Assembly (NCBI GenBank): GCA_964446285.1
Contig: CAYUNT010000024.1
Span: 1-33,960 of the forward strand
Source of the DNA: CAYUNT01 sp964446285
Lineage (GTDB): Bacteria; Sumerlaeota; Sumerlaeia; SLMS01; CAYUNT01
Direction: 5' to 3'
DNA length: 33,960 bases
In this document: one piece after another, positions 21,435-29,141 of the stretch
How positions within the stretch are numbered: position 1 is the first letter of the stretch
How the letters are laid out: each line of letters opens with the position of its first letter
Translations under genes and position numbers: made by a program
The notes under the pieces: generated by a model
What the model was told of the DNA's origin: nothing
Database searches by the model: none
Seen by the model: only the letters and a program-made list of their open reading frames with translations

Positions 21435-21833
21435 ATGACGCCCACTGATCCGATTGCCGACATGCTGACGCGGATCCGCAATGCCAATCTGGCCCGCTTG
21501 GATCATGTCGATGTGCCGGCCTCGAAGATGAAGATTTCTCTCGCCCGCATCCTCAAAGAGGAGGGGTTCGTCAAGTATTACAAGACGATGAAGAGCCAGA
21601 AGAAGGGCCTGATTCGAATCTTTATGAAATACGGCCCGAACAAGGAAGCGGTCATCAATGGCCTCGACCGCGTCTCCAAACCTGGCATCCGCCGCTATGT
21701 GGGCGTGGAGGAGATTCCCCGCGTCCGCGGCGGACTCGGCGTTGCCATCCTCTCCACCTCCAAAGGGGTTATGACTGGCCAGGAATGCCGCCGCCAGCGG
21801 GTTGGAGGCGAACTCCTCTGCGTGGTCTGGTGA
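21435..21833 (+). CDS. rpsH: 30S ribosomal protein uS8
   Basis: A 132-residue uS8, a central-domain 16S rRNA binder and, in enterobacteria, the spc-operon repressor. Conserved: DPIADMLTRIRNANLARLDHVDVPASKMKISLARILKEEGFVKYYK, a VSKPGIRRYVGVEEIPRVRGGLGVAILSTSKGVMTG region and a GGELLCVVW end. Length is normal. GGAGG lies about 12 nt before the ATG. Confidence 0.98.
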   Translation: MTPTDPIADMLTRIRNANLARLDHVDVPASKMKISLARILKEEGFVKYYKTMKSQKKGLIRIFMKYGPNKEAVINGLDRVSKPGIRRYVGVEEIPRVRGGLGVAILSTSKGVMTGQECRRQRVGGELLCVVW

Positions 21834-21872
21834 TTCCAGCCCGCGCGAATTCCTCGGAGATGAGATAAGACT

Positions 21873-22415
21873 ATGTCGCGCATCGGCAAAGTTCCTATAG
21901 CAATTCCCAAAGGGGTGGATGTCACCTTGACCCCGAGCGGCGTCAAAGTGAAAGGCCCCAAAGGGCAGCTGAGCATCGAGCACCGCGGGCGTGTCACCGT
22001 CACGCGCGAGGGCGATACTCTCCATGTGGCCCGCCACGACGACGAGCGCCAGAGCCGCGCCTATCATGGCTTGTATCAGCGCATGATCCGGGGAATGGTC
22101 ATCGGAGTCACGCAGCAATACAAGAAGGACCTCGAAATCCAAGGGGTCGGGTGGCGCGCCGCGATGGAAAACAAGCGCCTGGTCCTCAATGTGGGCCATT
22201 CGCATCCGATTTACTTCGACGCGCCCCCGGGCATTACGATCACATGCCCCAAGCAGACGCAGATTACTGTCGAGGGCGTGGACAAGCAGGTGGTTGGTCA
22301 AGTGGCCGCCGATATCCGCAACTTCCGTCCGCCCGAGCCTTACAACGGCAAAGGCATCCGTTATGTTGGCGAGTACGTCCGCCAGAAAGAAGGCAAGAAG
22401 GCCGGCGCAAAGTAA
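21873..22415 (+). CDS. rplF: 50S ribosomal protein uL6
   Basis: A 180-residue uL6, two repeated alpha/beta domains near the factor-binding centre. Visible: MSRIGKVPIAIPKGVDVTLTPSGVKVKGPKGQLS, RAYHGLYQRMIRGMVIGVTQQYKKDLEIQGVGWRA, ITCPKQTQITVEGVDKQVVGQVAADIRNFRPPEPYNGKGIRYVGEYVRQKEGKKAG. Length is normal. A long 177-nt spacer with hairpins follows before rplR. Confidence 0.98.
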   Translation: MSRIGKVPIAIPKGVDVTLTPSGVKVKGPKGQLSIEHRGRVTVTREGDTLHVARHDDERQSRAYHGLYQRMIRGMVIGVTQQYKKDLEIQGVGWRAAMENKRLVLNVGHSHPIYFDAPPGITITCPKQTQITVEGVDKQVVGQVAADIRNFRPPEPYNGKGIRYVGEYVRQKEGKKAGAK

Positions 22416-22424
22416 TCTCCGGCC

Positions 22425-22471
22425 CTCGCGAGGGAACAAAATGCAACAAGGCCCCCTGGGGGGCTGTTGCA
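22425..22471 (+). promoter_or_regulatory. Palindromes in the rplF-rplR spacer
   Basis: CCCTCGCGAGGG, about 12 nt after rplF, is a perfect palindrome. At 22442-22471, TGCAACA pairs with TGTTGCA (7 bp) and an inner GCCCC with GGGGC (5 bp) around a tetraloop, with a 2-nt bulge. The strong stem sits about 25 nt past the rplF stop in a 177-nt gap, where spc operons usually have only a few bases. Confidence 0.5.
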
Positions 22472-22592
22472 GGCGCTCGACGCCGCCCCCGCTTCCGCCC
22501 ACTCTATGCCCCATCGCGCGACGACCCGGACTCCGCGCATTTTTATCTTCGCGCCGGGCGCCGCGAAACAGGTCTGACGAGGCAAACGAACC

Positions 22593-22964
22593 ATGAAGCT
22601 GAACGCAACAGAACGCCGCATCCGCCGACATCTCCGGGTGCGCCGCCATGTCATCGGCACCGCCGAACGCCCGAGGGTGGTCATCCGCAAAAGCCGCCGT
22701 CATCTTTACGCGGAAGTTGTGGACGACAGCCCGAGACAGGGATGCCGGGTGATTGCCGCGGCGACGACCAACACAAAGGCCGTCAAGGCGGAAGCAAAGA
22801 ACTTCTCGAATCGCAAATACGCCAAGTTGCTTGGCGCCGCGCTTTCCGAAACGGCGCGCGCGCGCGGCGTAACCAAGGTCGTTTTCGATCGCGGTGGAAG
22901 CATCTACCACGGTGTGGTGGAGGAGTTCGCCAAGGCCTGCCGCGAGGGCGGGCTGCAATTCTAA
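22593..22964 (+). CDS. rplR: 50S ribosomal protein uL18
   Basis: A 123-residue uL18, a 5S rRNA binder. Conserved: ERRIRRHLRVRRHVIGTAERPRVVIRKSRRHLYAEVVDDSPRQGCRVIAAAT, then the SETARARGVTKVVFDRGGSIYHGVVEEFAKACREGGLQF end. Length is normal. It is followed by rpsE after 31 nt. Confidence 0.98.
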   Translation: MKLNATERRIRRHLRVRRHVIGTAERPRVVIRKSRRHLYAEVVDDSPRQGCRVIAAATTNTKAVKAEAKNFSNRKYAKLLGAALSETARARGVTKVVFDRGGSIYHGVVEEFAKACREGGLQF

Positions 22965-22995
22965 ACAACTTACCTCGCCTACGGAGCGCAATCTC

Positions 22996-23721
22996 GTGAA
23001 TCCAACGCATGAACGTGAGCCTGAGCAGGAAACTCCCACCCCGGCGGCCATCCTTGTACCGGAGGTGGACGAGCCGATTGATGCCAAAACCCTCGATCTT
23101 CGCGAGGAAGTCGTGACGCTGAACCGCGTCGCCAAGGTGGTAAAAGGCGGACGCCGGTTCTCCTTCAACGCCTTGGTTGTCGTCGGCGACGGACGCGGCG
23201 TGGTTGGCATCGGATTCGGAAAAGCCAATGAGGTGCCCGACGCCATTGCCAAGGGCGTCGAAAAGGCCAGGCACAATCTCATTCGCGTGCCCATCGTCGG
23301 GCGCACCATTCCCTTTCCGATCATCGCCCGCTTTAGCGCGGGCCGCGTGCTGCTCAAGCCGGCATCGGAAGGAACGGGAATCATCGCGGGTCCGGCTGTG
23401 CGCGCCGTTCTCGAACTGGCCGGCGTGCGCGACTGCTTGTCAAAGGTGCTTGGCACAAACAACCCGATCAATGTTGTCCGCGCCGCCTTCGAGGGCCTCA
23501 AGAGCCTGGTTACGGCGGAAAAGGTCTGCCAGTTGCGCGGCAAATCGCTCGAAGAAATGCTTGGAAAATCGGGCGCAAAGCGGTATCTCGAAGGTCGCGA
23601 GACCGCCCGGACCGCTGTGGCTGATCTGCAAATTCAAAAGCGTGAGGAACGCTCGCGCCGCGGAACCTATACCGCAGGCGGAAAGCCTGGCGACGAAGAG
23701 GAACAGTCATCGGAGTCCTGA
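22996..23721 (+). CDS. rpsE: 30S ribosomal protein uS5 with extended termini
   Basis: A 241-residue uS5 (usual about 165-170). The GTG at 22996 has GGAG 9 nt upstream; the upstream frame runs through rplR. Residues 1-35 are an acidic, Pro/Glu-rich leader. The core starts LREEVVTLNRVAKVVKGGRRFSFNALVVVGDGRGVVGIGFGKANEVPDAIAKGVEKA and includes the fidelity-related helix-loop parts, ending QIQKREERSRRGTY. A short acidic tail (GDEEEQSSES) follows. uS5 acts in translational fidelity. Confidence 0.97.
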   Translation: MNPTHEREPEQETPTPAAILVPEVDEPIDAKTLDLREEVVTLNRVAKVVKGGRRFSFNALVVVGDGRGVVGIGFGKANEVPDAIAKGVEKARHNLIRVPIVGRTIPFPIIARFSAGRVLLKPASEGTGIIAGPAVRAVLELAGVRDCLSKVLGTNNPINVVRAAFEGLKSLVTAEKVCQLRGKSLEEMLGKSGAKRYLEGRETARTAVADLQIQKREERSRRGTYTAGGKPGDEEEQSSES

Positions 23722-23727
23722 TCACGC

Positions 23728-23770
23728 AAGACGCGGCGGACTCGGGCGGCGACAGAGCCGCCGTCTTTTC
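23728..23770 (+). terminator. Terminator-like hairpin between rpsE and rpmD
   Basis: GGCGGC (23745-23750) pairs with GCCGCC (23757-23762) around GACAGA, then GTCTTTTCTCC. A longer alternative pairs AAGAC plus GGCGG (23728-23739) with CCGCCGTCTT (23758-23767), with a 2-nt bulge. It is inside the spc operon (133-nt gap), so it would be an attenuator or a partial stop rather than an operon end. Confidence 0.45.
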
Positions 23771-23854
23771 TCCCCTCATAGAATGCTCATTCCCGGACGC
23801 GATCATGAACGCGCCGGTCCACTCACCTCCCTGAATTGATCTGGAGCCAGCCCC

Positions 23855-24043
23855 ATGGCCAAGCGAGTTCGAATCACCTGGTATCGAGGCGCGCCAGGAT
23901 CCTTGCGGCGGCACCGCCAAACCCTCAAGGCCCTCGGATTCACAAAGCTCAACTCCACCGTCGAGCATGAATTGACACCCTCCATTGCTGGTATGATTCA
24001 CCAGGTGTCTTACATGGTTCGAGTCGAGGAGATTCACGAATGA
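23855..24043 (+). CDS. rpmD: 50S ribosomal protein uL30
   Basis: A 62-residue uL30 of the large subunit, short form typical of bacteria. It reads AKRVRITWYRGAPGSLRRHRQTLKALGFTKLNSTVEHELTPSIAGMIHQVSYMVRVEEI, matching the family outline (KQ/RRTLKALG.. VEH). TGGAG is 9 nt before the ATG. It overlaps rplO by 4 nt (ATGA), so the two are translationally coupled. Confidence 0.95.
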   Translation: MAKRVRITWYRGAPGSLRRHRQTLKALGFTKLNSTVEHELTPSIAGMIHQVSYMVRVEEIHE

Positions 24044-24483
24044 AATTGCATGAATTGCCCGGCGATCCGGGAAAACAGCAGAAAACAAAACGCCGGGGCC
24101 GCGGTGAATCCAGCGGCTTGGGCCGGACTTCCGGGCATGGCAACAAGGGCCATCAGGCACGAAGTGGCACGACGATTGTTCGCGCATTTGAAGGCGGCCA
24201 GATGCCCCTGATCCGCCGCGTTCCCAAGCGCGGGTTTCATAATTTGGGCCGCCGCGAGTTCGTGGCCGTCAATTTGGCCATTCTCGACAAGACCTTTGAA
24301 AAAGGCGCGGTGGTTGACCATGAGGCGCTGGTCAGCGCCGGCATTCTTAAGCCCGCGGAAACCCAATTCAAGGTTCTTGGCACTGGCGAACTTACAAAGT
24401 CCCTGACAATTCGCGCCGGGGCCTTCTCCGAGTCCGCCAAAGCCAAAATCGCCGCTGCGGGCGGAACGGCAGAGGTCATCTGA
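24040..24483 (+). CDS. rplO: 50S ribosomal protein uL15
   Basis: A 147-residue uL15, a late-assembly core protein. The KRRGRGESSGLGRTSGHGNKGHQARSG segment, FEGGQMPLIRRVPKRGFHN, and GILKPAETQFKVLGTGELTKSLTIRAGAFSESAKAKIAAAGG are standard. Length is normal. Only 3 nt separate it from secY. Confidence 0.98.
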   Translation: MKLHELPGDPGKQQKTKRRGRGESSGLGRTSGHGNKGHQARSGTTIVRAFEGGQMPLIRRVPKRGFHNLGRREFVAVNLAILDKTFEKGAVVDHEALVSAGILKPAETQFKVLGTGELTKSLTIRAGAFSESAKAKIAAAGGTAEVI

Positions 24484-24486
24484 CCC

Positions 24487-25890
24487 ATGTGGAAATCCCT
24501 CGCCAGCATATTTAGAATCCCGGATTTGCGGCGTAAAATCTTTTATACCATGGTCATGGTCGCGATCTACCGGATCGTGACGCATGTCCCGACGCCGTTT
24601 GTGGATCCGGCGGCCCTCGCTCGGTTCTGGGAGCAGCAGCAGTCGGCCGGGCAGGGCATCTTCTCGATGGTGAACATGTTCACCGGCGGCGCCTTCCGCC
24701 AAATGTCCATCGGGGCGCTTGGCATCATGCCATACATCTCCGCCTCGATTATTCTCCAGTTGCTCATGGTCGTCTGGCCGCGCCTGGAGAAGATCGCCAA
24801 AGAAGGCGAAGCAGGGCAAAAGAAAATCACGCAATACACGCGCTATGGATCGGTTGTTCTTTCGGCGTTTCAGTCGCTCGGCATCGGGCTGCTGATGCTT
24901 CAGCAGAACTGGACGACGATTCCCGACCATAAGTTCCTTTTCCTTTTCACCGCAATGATCGCCCTCACGGCCGGCACCACACTTATCATGTGGATCGGCG
25001 AGCGCATCACGGAACGCGGCATTGGAAACGGCATTTCACTGATTATCGCGCTGGGAATTTTGTCTTCGTATCCAGGCGAGGTTCTTCTTGGTTATCAGTC
25101 CATCGTGAACGACGTAATTCGGCCCATTTGGGGCCTGATTCTGCCGGTCACATTCATTTTCATCTCGGTGTCGATCATCCTGATGCAGGAAGGATCGCGC
25201 AAAATCCCTATCCAGCACGCCAAGCGTGTGGTCGGGCGCCGCGTCCTGCAGGGCGGAACCAATTATCTGCCCCTTAAGGTCAACACAGCGGGCGTGATTC
25301 CCCCCATCTTTGCATCTTCCATTCTTACTTTGCCCACGCTGCTTTTCAGCTGGGCAGGAGCCAATCCCCAGGGGCGCATGACCGGATTCTCCTCCTGGTT
25401 TGATATGGTCTCCATGCACAACCTTTACAACTTCTTTGGCCTGGAAAAAGGCGGAATCTGGCTTCTCTTCAAGGCGATCAACCTGCACACGGTCCTTTAC
25501 TGCCTGATGACCATTTTCTTCTGCTATTTCTATACGGCCATCACCTTCAACCCGCAGGATGTGTCGGAAAACCTCAAGAAATACGGGTCCTTCATCCCTG
25601 GACGACGTCCGGGCAAGCAGACCGCCGAATATATCGACTATGTATTGAGCCGCATCACGCTCGTCGGCGCGATCTTCCTCGTGGTCGTTTCTGTTCTGCC
25701 CCAGGTAGTGTATGTGGCTTTCGAGATCCCCTGGGCCTTGACGGATTTTATTGGTGGAACGGGGCTGATTATCGTTGTCGGCGTCGTTCTGGACACCATG
25801 AAGCAGGTGGAAAGCCAACTGCTCATGCGCCACTACGAAGGATTCAAACTCCGGCGCTCGGGTAGCTGGACTGCCCGTTTGCAAAAGTAA
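24487..25890 (+). CDS. secY: Protein translocase channel subunit SecY
   Basis: A 467-residue SecY, the ten-helix channel of the Sec translocon in the inner membrane, working with SecE, SecG and SecA. Seen: first helix RKIFYTMVMVAIYRIVTHVPTPFVDP, the FSMVNMFTGGAFRQMSIGALGIMPYISASIILQLL plug/TM2 region, GTTLIMWIGERITERGIGNGISLIIALGI, LKVNTAGVIPPIFASSILTLP and the C-terminal VVLDTMKQVESQLLMRHYEGF. Length is slightly longer than the usual 430-440; the extra residues lie in loops. It starts 3 nt after rplO and is followed by adk. Confidence 0.98.
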   Translation: MWKSLASIFRIPDLRRKIFYTMVMVAIYRIVTHVPTPFVDPAALARFWEQQQSAGQGIFSMVNMFTGGAFRQMSIGALGIMPYISASIILQLLMVVWPRLEKIAKEGEAGQKKITQYTRYGSVVLSAFQSLGIGLLMLQQNWTTIPDHKFLFLFTAMIALTAGTTLIMWIGERITERGIGNGISLIIALGILSSYPGEVLLGYQSIVNDVIRPIWGLILPVTFIFISVSIILMQEGSRKIPIQHAKRVVGRRVLQGGTNYLPLKVNTAGVIPPIFASSILTLPTLLFSWAGANPQGRMTGFSSWFDMVSMHNLYNFFGLEKGGIWLLFKAINLHTVLYCLMTIFFCYFYTAITFNPQDVSENLKKYGSFIPGRRPGKQTAEYIDYVLSRITLVGAIFLVVVSVLPQVVYVAFEIPWALTDFIGGTGLIIVVGVVLDTMKQVESQLLMRHYEGFKLRRSGSWTARLQK

Positions 25891-25979
25891 GTGGTTCACT
25901 CTCATCTGGATGAGCGAAGCGGGCCGGAGCGGATAGCACTTCTCTCTTGCTCCCGTCGCCTTCCCCCCCTCCTAACCCC

Positions 25980-26666
25980 ATGCATCTTCTACTTTTCGGG
26001 CCGCCAGGATCGGGCAAGGGAACGCAGGCAGCGCTGCTCGTCGAGCGGCTTGGCTACCGTCATCTTTCCACTGGCGAGGTCTTGCGGGCGGCCATCCGGG
26101 GGCAATCTCCCCTCGGAAAGCGAATTCAGGAGATCGTTCGCTCGGGCCAGCTGGTTTCGGATGAAATTGTCAGCCAGGTAGTTCGCGATGAGTTGCGCCA
26201 GGAGCTGGCCTCGGGCAAGGCGGTTATTTTTGACGGCTATCCGAGAACCCTCCGGCAAGTTGTCGACCTTGACGCTATGCTGGCCGAAGCGAAATCTGCG
26301 GACTATCGCGTTGTGATGCTCGATGTGGACAATGAAGAAGTGGTGAAGCGCCTAAGCGGACGGCGCCAATGCCAGAATTGCGGCGCTGTGTATAATGTTC
26401 ATTTCAAGGCGCCGAAGAAGGAAGGGATTTGCGACTCCTGCGGCGGCCCGGTTGTTCAGCGCCCGGACGACGATCCCTCAACAGTGCGCGCCCGGTTGCA
26501 GGTGTATCATCAGGAGACGCGGCCGGTTTTGGAAGAATACAAACGCCGGGGAGCCTTGATTTCCATCCCTGGTTCAGGCTCGGCGGAGCAGATTTACGCC
26601 CGCATGGCGTGCCATCTCGTGGGCCAGGGCTGCCAAAAGGCGAACGGAAATGCCGCAGCCGATTGA
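25980..26666 (+). CDS. adk: Adenylate kinase, zinc-finger lid form
   Basis: A 228-residue Adk, which interconverts ATP, ADP and AMP. The P-loop is GPPGSGKGT, the AMP site HLSTGEVLR and FDGYPRT, and the lid carries CQNCGAVYNVHF and CDSCGG (four Cys, likely a Zn site). The conserved RPDDDPSTVRARLQVYHQET follows. Start ATG 25980 is the family start; no Shine-Dalgarno is visible in the C-rich upstream sequence. An upstream TTG (25947) would add 11 non-conserved residues. The C-terminus has about 14 extra residues and overlaps map by 17 nt. Confidence 0.97.
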   Translation: MHLLLFGPPGSGKGTQAALLVERLGYRHLSTGEVLRAAIRGQSPLGKRIQEIVRSGQLVSDEIVSQVVRDELRQELASGKAVIFDGYPRTLRQVVDLDAMLAEAKSADYRVVMLDVDNEEVVKRLSGRRQCQNCGAVYNVHFKAPKKEGICDSCGGPVVQRPDDDPSTVRARLQVYHQETRPVLEEYKRRGALISIPGSGSAEQIYARMACHLVGQGCQKANGNAAAD

Positions 26667-27471
26667 ATGCAAGTCGCCAGCCGAGTTGGATGCCATGCGC
26701 CGCGGAGGGCGGATTTTGGCAAGGGTTCTTCGCGCAGTCGGCAAGGAAATTCGGGAAGGCGCCAATGGGCGTGAATTGGATCGTATGGCAAGAGAATTGA
26801 TCGAACAAGCCGGCGCCCGTCCTGCGTTTCTCGGTTACGAGGGCTATCCAGCAACCCTTTGCGTTTCAATTAACGAGCAAGTGGTTCATGGGATCCCGTG
26901 CAAGAAGGCCTTCCGCGCGGGTGACTTGGTGTCAATCGATTGCGGACTGCTCTACGAAGGTTTTTTCTCCGACGCGGCGCTAACAGTAGGCATAGAACCA
27001 ATCCGGCCTGTGGACGCTCTGCTCATCGAGGTTACTCGCCACGCGCTCGAACGCGGCATCGCCGCCAGCCAGCCCGGCGCACGCCTGGGCGATATAGGCG
27101 CCGCCATACAGTCGGCCGCCGCGCCGCATAACTTTTCTGTCGTCCGGGAATACACGGGGCATGGCATTGGGCGCAAACTGCACGAACCGCCGAAAATCCC
27201 GAATTATGGGCAGCCCGGGACCGGAATGCGCATCCAGGCGGGCATGGTTCTGGCCCTCGAACCGATGATAAATGAGGGAACCTGGAAGACGCTTCTGACT
27301 GCGGATCAGTGGACCGTGGTTACGGCGGACGGACGCAAATCCTGCCACTTCGAGCATACGGTGGCAATAACGGAGAATGGACCCGAGATTCTGACCCTGG
27401 ATCGTCCGGTTGGAGAAGCGGTGGAGTCCCTGTTTAAGGGGGACAGGCCGCCCGAGTCGCCGAGGGCATGA
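26650..27471 (+). CDS. map: Methionine aminopeptidase type I
   Basis: A 273-residue Map, which removes the N-terminal Met from nascent proteins. Metal and active-site positions are present: VVHGIP (His), SIDCG (Asp), FFSDAA (Asp), EYTGHGIGRKLHE (two His), LALEPMI (Glu) and CHFEHTVAIT (Glu, His). Length is slightly above the usual 250 due to a longer C-terminus. It overlaps adk by 17 nt and lies before infA, as in many Gram-positive and deep-branching genomes. Confidence 0.98.
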   Translation: MPQPIECKSPAELDAMRRGGRILARVLRAVGKEIREGANGRELDRMARELIEQAGARPAFLGYEGYPATLCVSINEQVVHGIPCKKAFRAGDLVSIDCGLLYEGFFSDAALTVGIEPIRPVDALLIEVTRHALERGIAASQPGARLGDIGAAIQSAAAPHNFSVVREYTGHGIGRKLHEPPKIPNYGQPGTGMRIQAGMVLALEPMINEGTWKTLLTADQWTVVTADGRKSCHFEHTVAITENGPEILTLDRPVGEAVESLFKGDRPPESPRA

Positions 27472-27504
27472 AAATCCTTGGCAAAAAGAGGAAAAAAAGC
27501 AGAG

Positions 27505-27541
27505 GCCGGGCTTGACAAGCCCTGCCCGGACTCCCTAAAGT
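27505..27541 (+). promoter_or_regulatory. Putative promoter for infA-rpmJ-alpha operon, with palindrome over the -35
   Basis: TTGACA (27512-27517) is a perfect -35 box; TAAAGT (27536-27541) after an 18-nt spacer is a 4/6 -10 match. The -35 lies inside the 15-nt palindrome GGGCTTGACAAGCCC (27508-27522). The 12 nt GCCGGGCTTGAC (27505-27516) recurs exactly at 31549-31560 before uvrC. A separate promoter within the cluster, downstream of map, would let infA and the alpha genes be set apart from spc genes. Confidence 0.5.
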
Positions 27542-27634
27542 AAAAAATTCGTGCGTCGCGAAAACGGCGCCCTATTCTGCCGCGAGATGAAAACGCTCGC
27601 GGGAAAGGCACAAATCAAGCGGACCCCTTCGAGT

Positions 27635-27853
27635 ATGGCCAAAGAAAAGGCGATTGAAATCGATGGGAATGTCGTGGAAACTCTGCCCAACGCCATGTTT
27701 CGGGTGGAATTGGTGAACGGCATGAGCATCCTGGCTCATATCTCGGGGCGGATGCGGATGAACTTCATCCGGATTTTGCCGGGGGACCGCGTAACGGTGG
27801 AACTCTCGCCCTATGATCTGACCCGTGGGCGGATCACCTACCGTCACAAGTAA
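27635..27853 (+). CDS. infA: Translation initiation factor IF-1
   Basis: A 72-residue IF-1, an OB-fold that blocks the A site during initiation. It reads MAKEKAIEIDGNVVETLPNAMFRVELVNGMSILAHISGRMRMNFIRILPGDRVTVELSPYDLTRGRITYRHK, family-typical throughout and full length. The ATG at 27635 matches the family start. Upstream in-frame ATGs (27551, 27587) add unrelated residues, and no strong Shine-Dalgarno is seen near any of them. It has its own likely promoter and is followed by rpmJ after 71 nt. Confidence 0.97.
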   Translation: MAKEKAIEIDGNVVETLPNAMFRVELVNGMSILAHISGRMRMNFIRILPGDRVTVELSPYDLTRGRITYRHK

Positions 27854-27924
27854 AGTCAACTGCTTTCGCGCGGCCGCGTGTGCTGGGGTTTGGGCCGTGC
27901 GTGATTCTCTGGAGGCTTCCTCCC

Positions 27925-28038
27925 ATGAAAGTGCGCGCGTCGATCAAGAAAATCTGCTCGAAGTGCCGGATCATCCGGCGAAAGGGCGTCCTTCGAGTCA
28001 TCTGCGAGAATCCCCGCCATAAACAGCGCCAGGGATAA
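27925..28038 (+). CDS. rpmJ: 50S ribosomal protein bL36, zinc-binding form
   Basis: A 37-residue bL36, found by reading the short gap between infA and rpsM. The sequence begins MKVRASIKKICSKC and ends ICENPRHKQRQG, with three Cys and a His in the usual zinc-binding spacing (C-x2-C, then C-x4-H). It binds 23S rRNA. GGAGG lies about 9 nt before the ATG. The order infA-rpmJ-rpsM is the usual one. Confidence 0.95.
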   Translation: MKVRASIKKICSKCRIIRRKGVLRVICENPRHKQRQG

Positions 28039-28077
28039 ACCTTTCCGCCCCTTCACGTATCAGCAAGGAGACGTACT

Positions 28078-28455
28078 GTGGCTCGTATCGCCGGTGTGGA
28101 CCTGCCTCGCGACCTTCGCGTCGAATTCGGACTGTGCAAAATCTACGGACTCGGTTTGTCCTCATCGCGCCAGATTCTGCGCGAAGCAGGCGTAAAGTTT
28201 GAAACCCGTGTCCGGGACCTGACCGAAGCGGAGGTCTCGAAGATTTCCGCCATCATCACCAGCAACTACAAAGTGGAAGGTGATCTGCGGCGCGAAGTGG
28301 CCGCGAGCATCAAGCGGCTGATGGACATCGGCTGCTATCGCGGACTGCGCCACCGGCGCGGGCTTCCCGTCCGCGGACAGCGCACGCGCACCAATGCCCG
28401 AACGCGAAAAGGCCCGCGCAAGACAGTGGGTAGCAAGAAGAAAGAAACCAAGTAA
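28078..28455 (+). CDS. rpsM: 30S ribosomal protein uS13
   Basis: A 125-residue uS13 of the small-subunit head, bridging to the large subunit. Conserved: (M)ARIAGVDLPRDLRVEFGLCKIYGLGLSSSRQIL, LTEAEVSKISAII, VEGDLRREVAASIKRLMDIGCYRGLRHRRGLPVRGQRTRTNARTRKGPRKTV. The start is GTG 28078 with AAGGAG about 8 nt upstream. Length is normal; the end is Lys-rich. It is the first of the alpha r-protein genes. Confidence 0.98.
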   Translation: MARIAGVDLPRDLRVEFGLCKIYGLGLSSSRQILREAGVKFETRVRDLTEAEVSKISAIITSNYKVEGDLRREVAASIKRLMDIGCYRGLRHRRGLPVRGQRTRTNARTRKGPRKTVGSKKKETK

Positions 28456-28541
28456 TTCATACGCGCAACGCCCGCGGCCAAATTGGCGGGATTGTTGAAT
28501 AAATCCGCCTCCAGGCGCTCAACTTCTCGGGAGTAGATCAC

Positions 28542-28934
28542 ATGGGCAAAAAGTCCCAGGCGAAGACCAAAAAGAAAGTCCGGAAGAATATCAGTCACGG
28601 CGTTGTGCATATCCGCGCCTCGTTCAACAACACGATCATCACAATCACGGATCGCGCCGGCAACACGCTGTCATGGGCCAGCGCGGGCGCGGCCGGGTTC
28701 AAGGGATCGCGCAAAAGCACGCCTTTCGCGGCCCAGCAGGCATCCGAGCGGGCGGCGCGCGAGGCAATGGAACACGGGCTGCGGTCTGTCGAAGTTTACG
28801 TTCGCGGGCCTGGCTCGGGTCGCGAGTCGGCTATTCGAGCGCTGCAGGGCGCGGGGCTGGAAATCGCTCTGATCCGCGACGTCACGCCGCTGCCGCACAA
28901 TGGGTGCCGTCCGCCCAAGCGCCGCCGCGTATAA
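28542..28934 (+). CDS. rpsK: 30S ribosomal protein uS11
   Basis: A 130-residue uS11 of the platform, in the mRNA exit region. Conserved: KKVRKNISHGVVHIRASFNNTIITITDRAGNTLSWASAGAAGFKGSRKSTPFAAQ, then ESAIRALQGAGLEIALIRDVTPLPHNGCRPPKRRRV. Length is normal. It is followed by a 207-nt spacer before rpsD that contains a perfect 8-bp hairpin. Confidence 0.98.
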   Translation: MGKKSQAKTKKKVRKNISHGVVHIRASFNNTIITITDRAGNTLSWASAGAAGFKGSRKSTPFAAQQASERAAREAMEHGLRSVEVYVRGPGSGRESAIRALQGAGLEIALIRDVTPLPHNGCRPPKRRRV

Positions 28935-28987
28935 GACCGCGACGCGCAGCAAAACAGGCGGATGTCTCTTTCTGTCTGATTCTTTGA

Positions 28988-29009
28988 GCCTGGAATTCGA
29001 GTTCCAGGC
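28988..29009 (+). promoter_or_regulatory. Hairpin in the rpsK-rpsD spacer
   Basis: GCCTGGAA (28988-28995) pairs perfectly with TTCCAGGC (29002-29009) around a 6-nt loop. The spacer is 207 nt, unusually large for the alpha operon. In Escherichia coli uS4 represses its own operon through leader structure, so a regulatory site is conceivable; the hairpin is not like the known pseudoknot. Confidence 0.4.
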
Positions 29010-29141
29010 GAGGCTGGCGAGGGTAACCAGGCGTTTGCGGCGGGCCGGATGCGCTGCGCGAGCAATCGCCTGAAATCAAATCAACTCCATCTCCGCGCCC
29101 GGGAATCGCCGCCGCGGGGATGATTTTGGAGGATTCCACAC

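Noticed and set aside
21255..23543. A 762-codon open frame on the minus strand opposite rpsH-rpsE
   Set aside because: It is the mirror of strongly conserved ribosomal protein genes in GC-rich DNA, with no family motif. Long antisense frames like this occur throughout the window (for example 15906-17228 and 12069-13076).
25947..25979. Upstream TTG start for adk
   Set aside because: It would add 11 Pro/Ser-rich residues before the conserved MHLLLFGPPGSGKGT start, with no better ribosome site.
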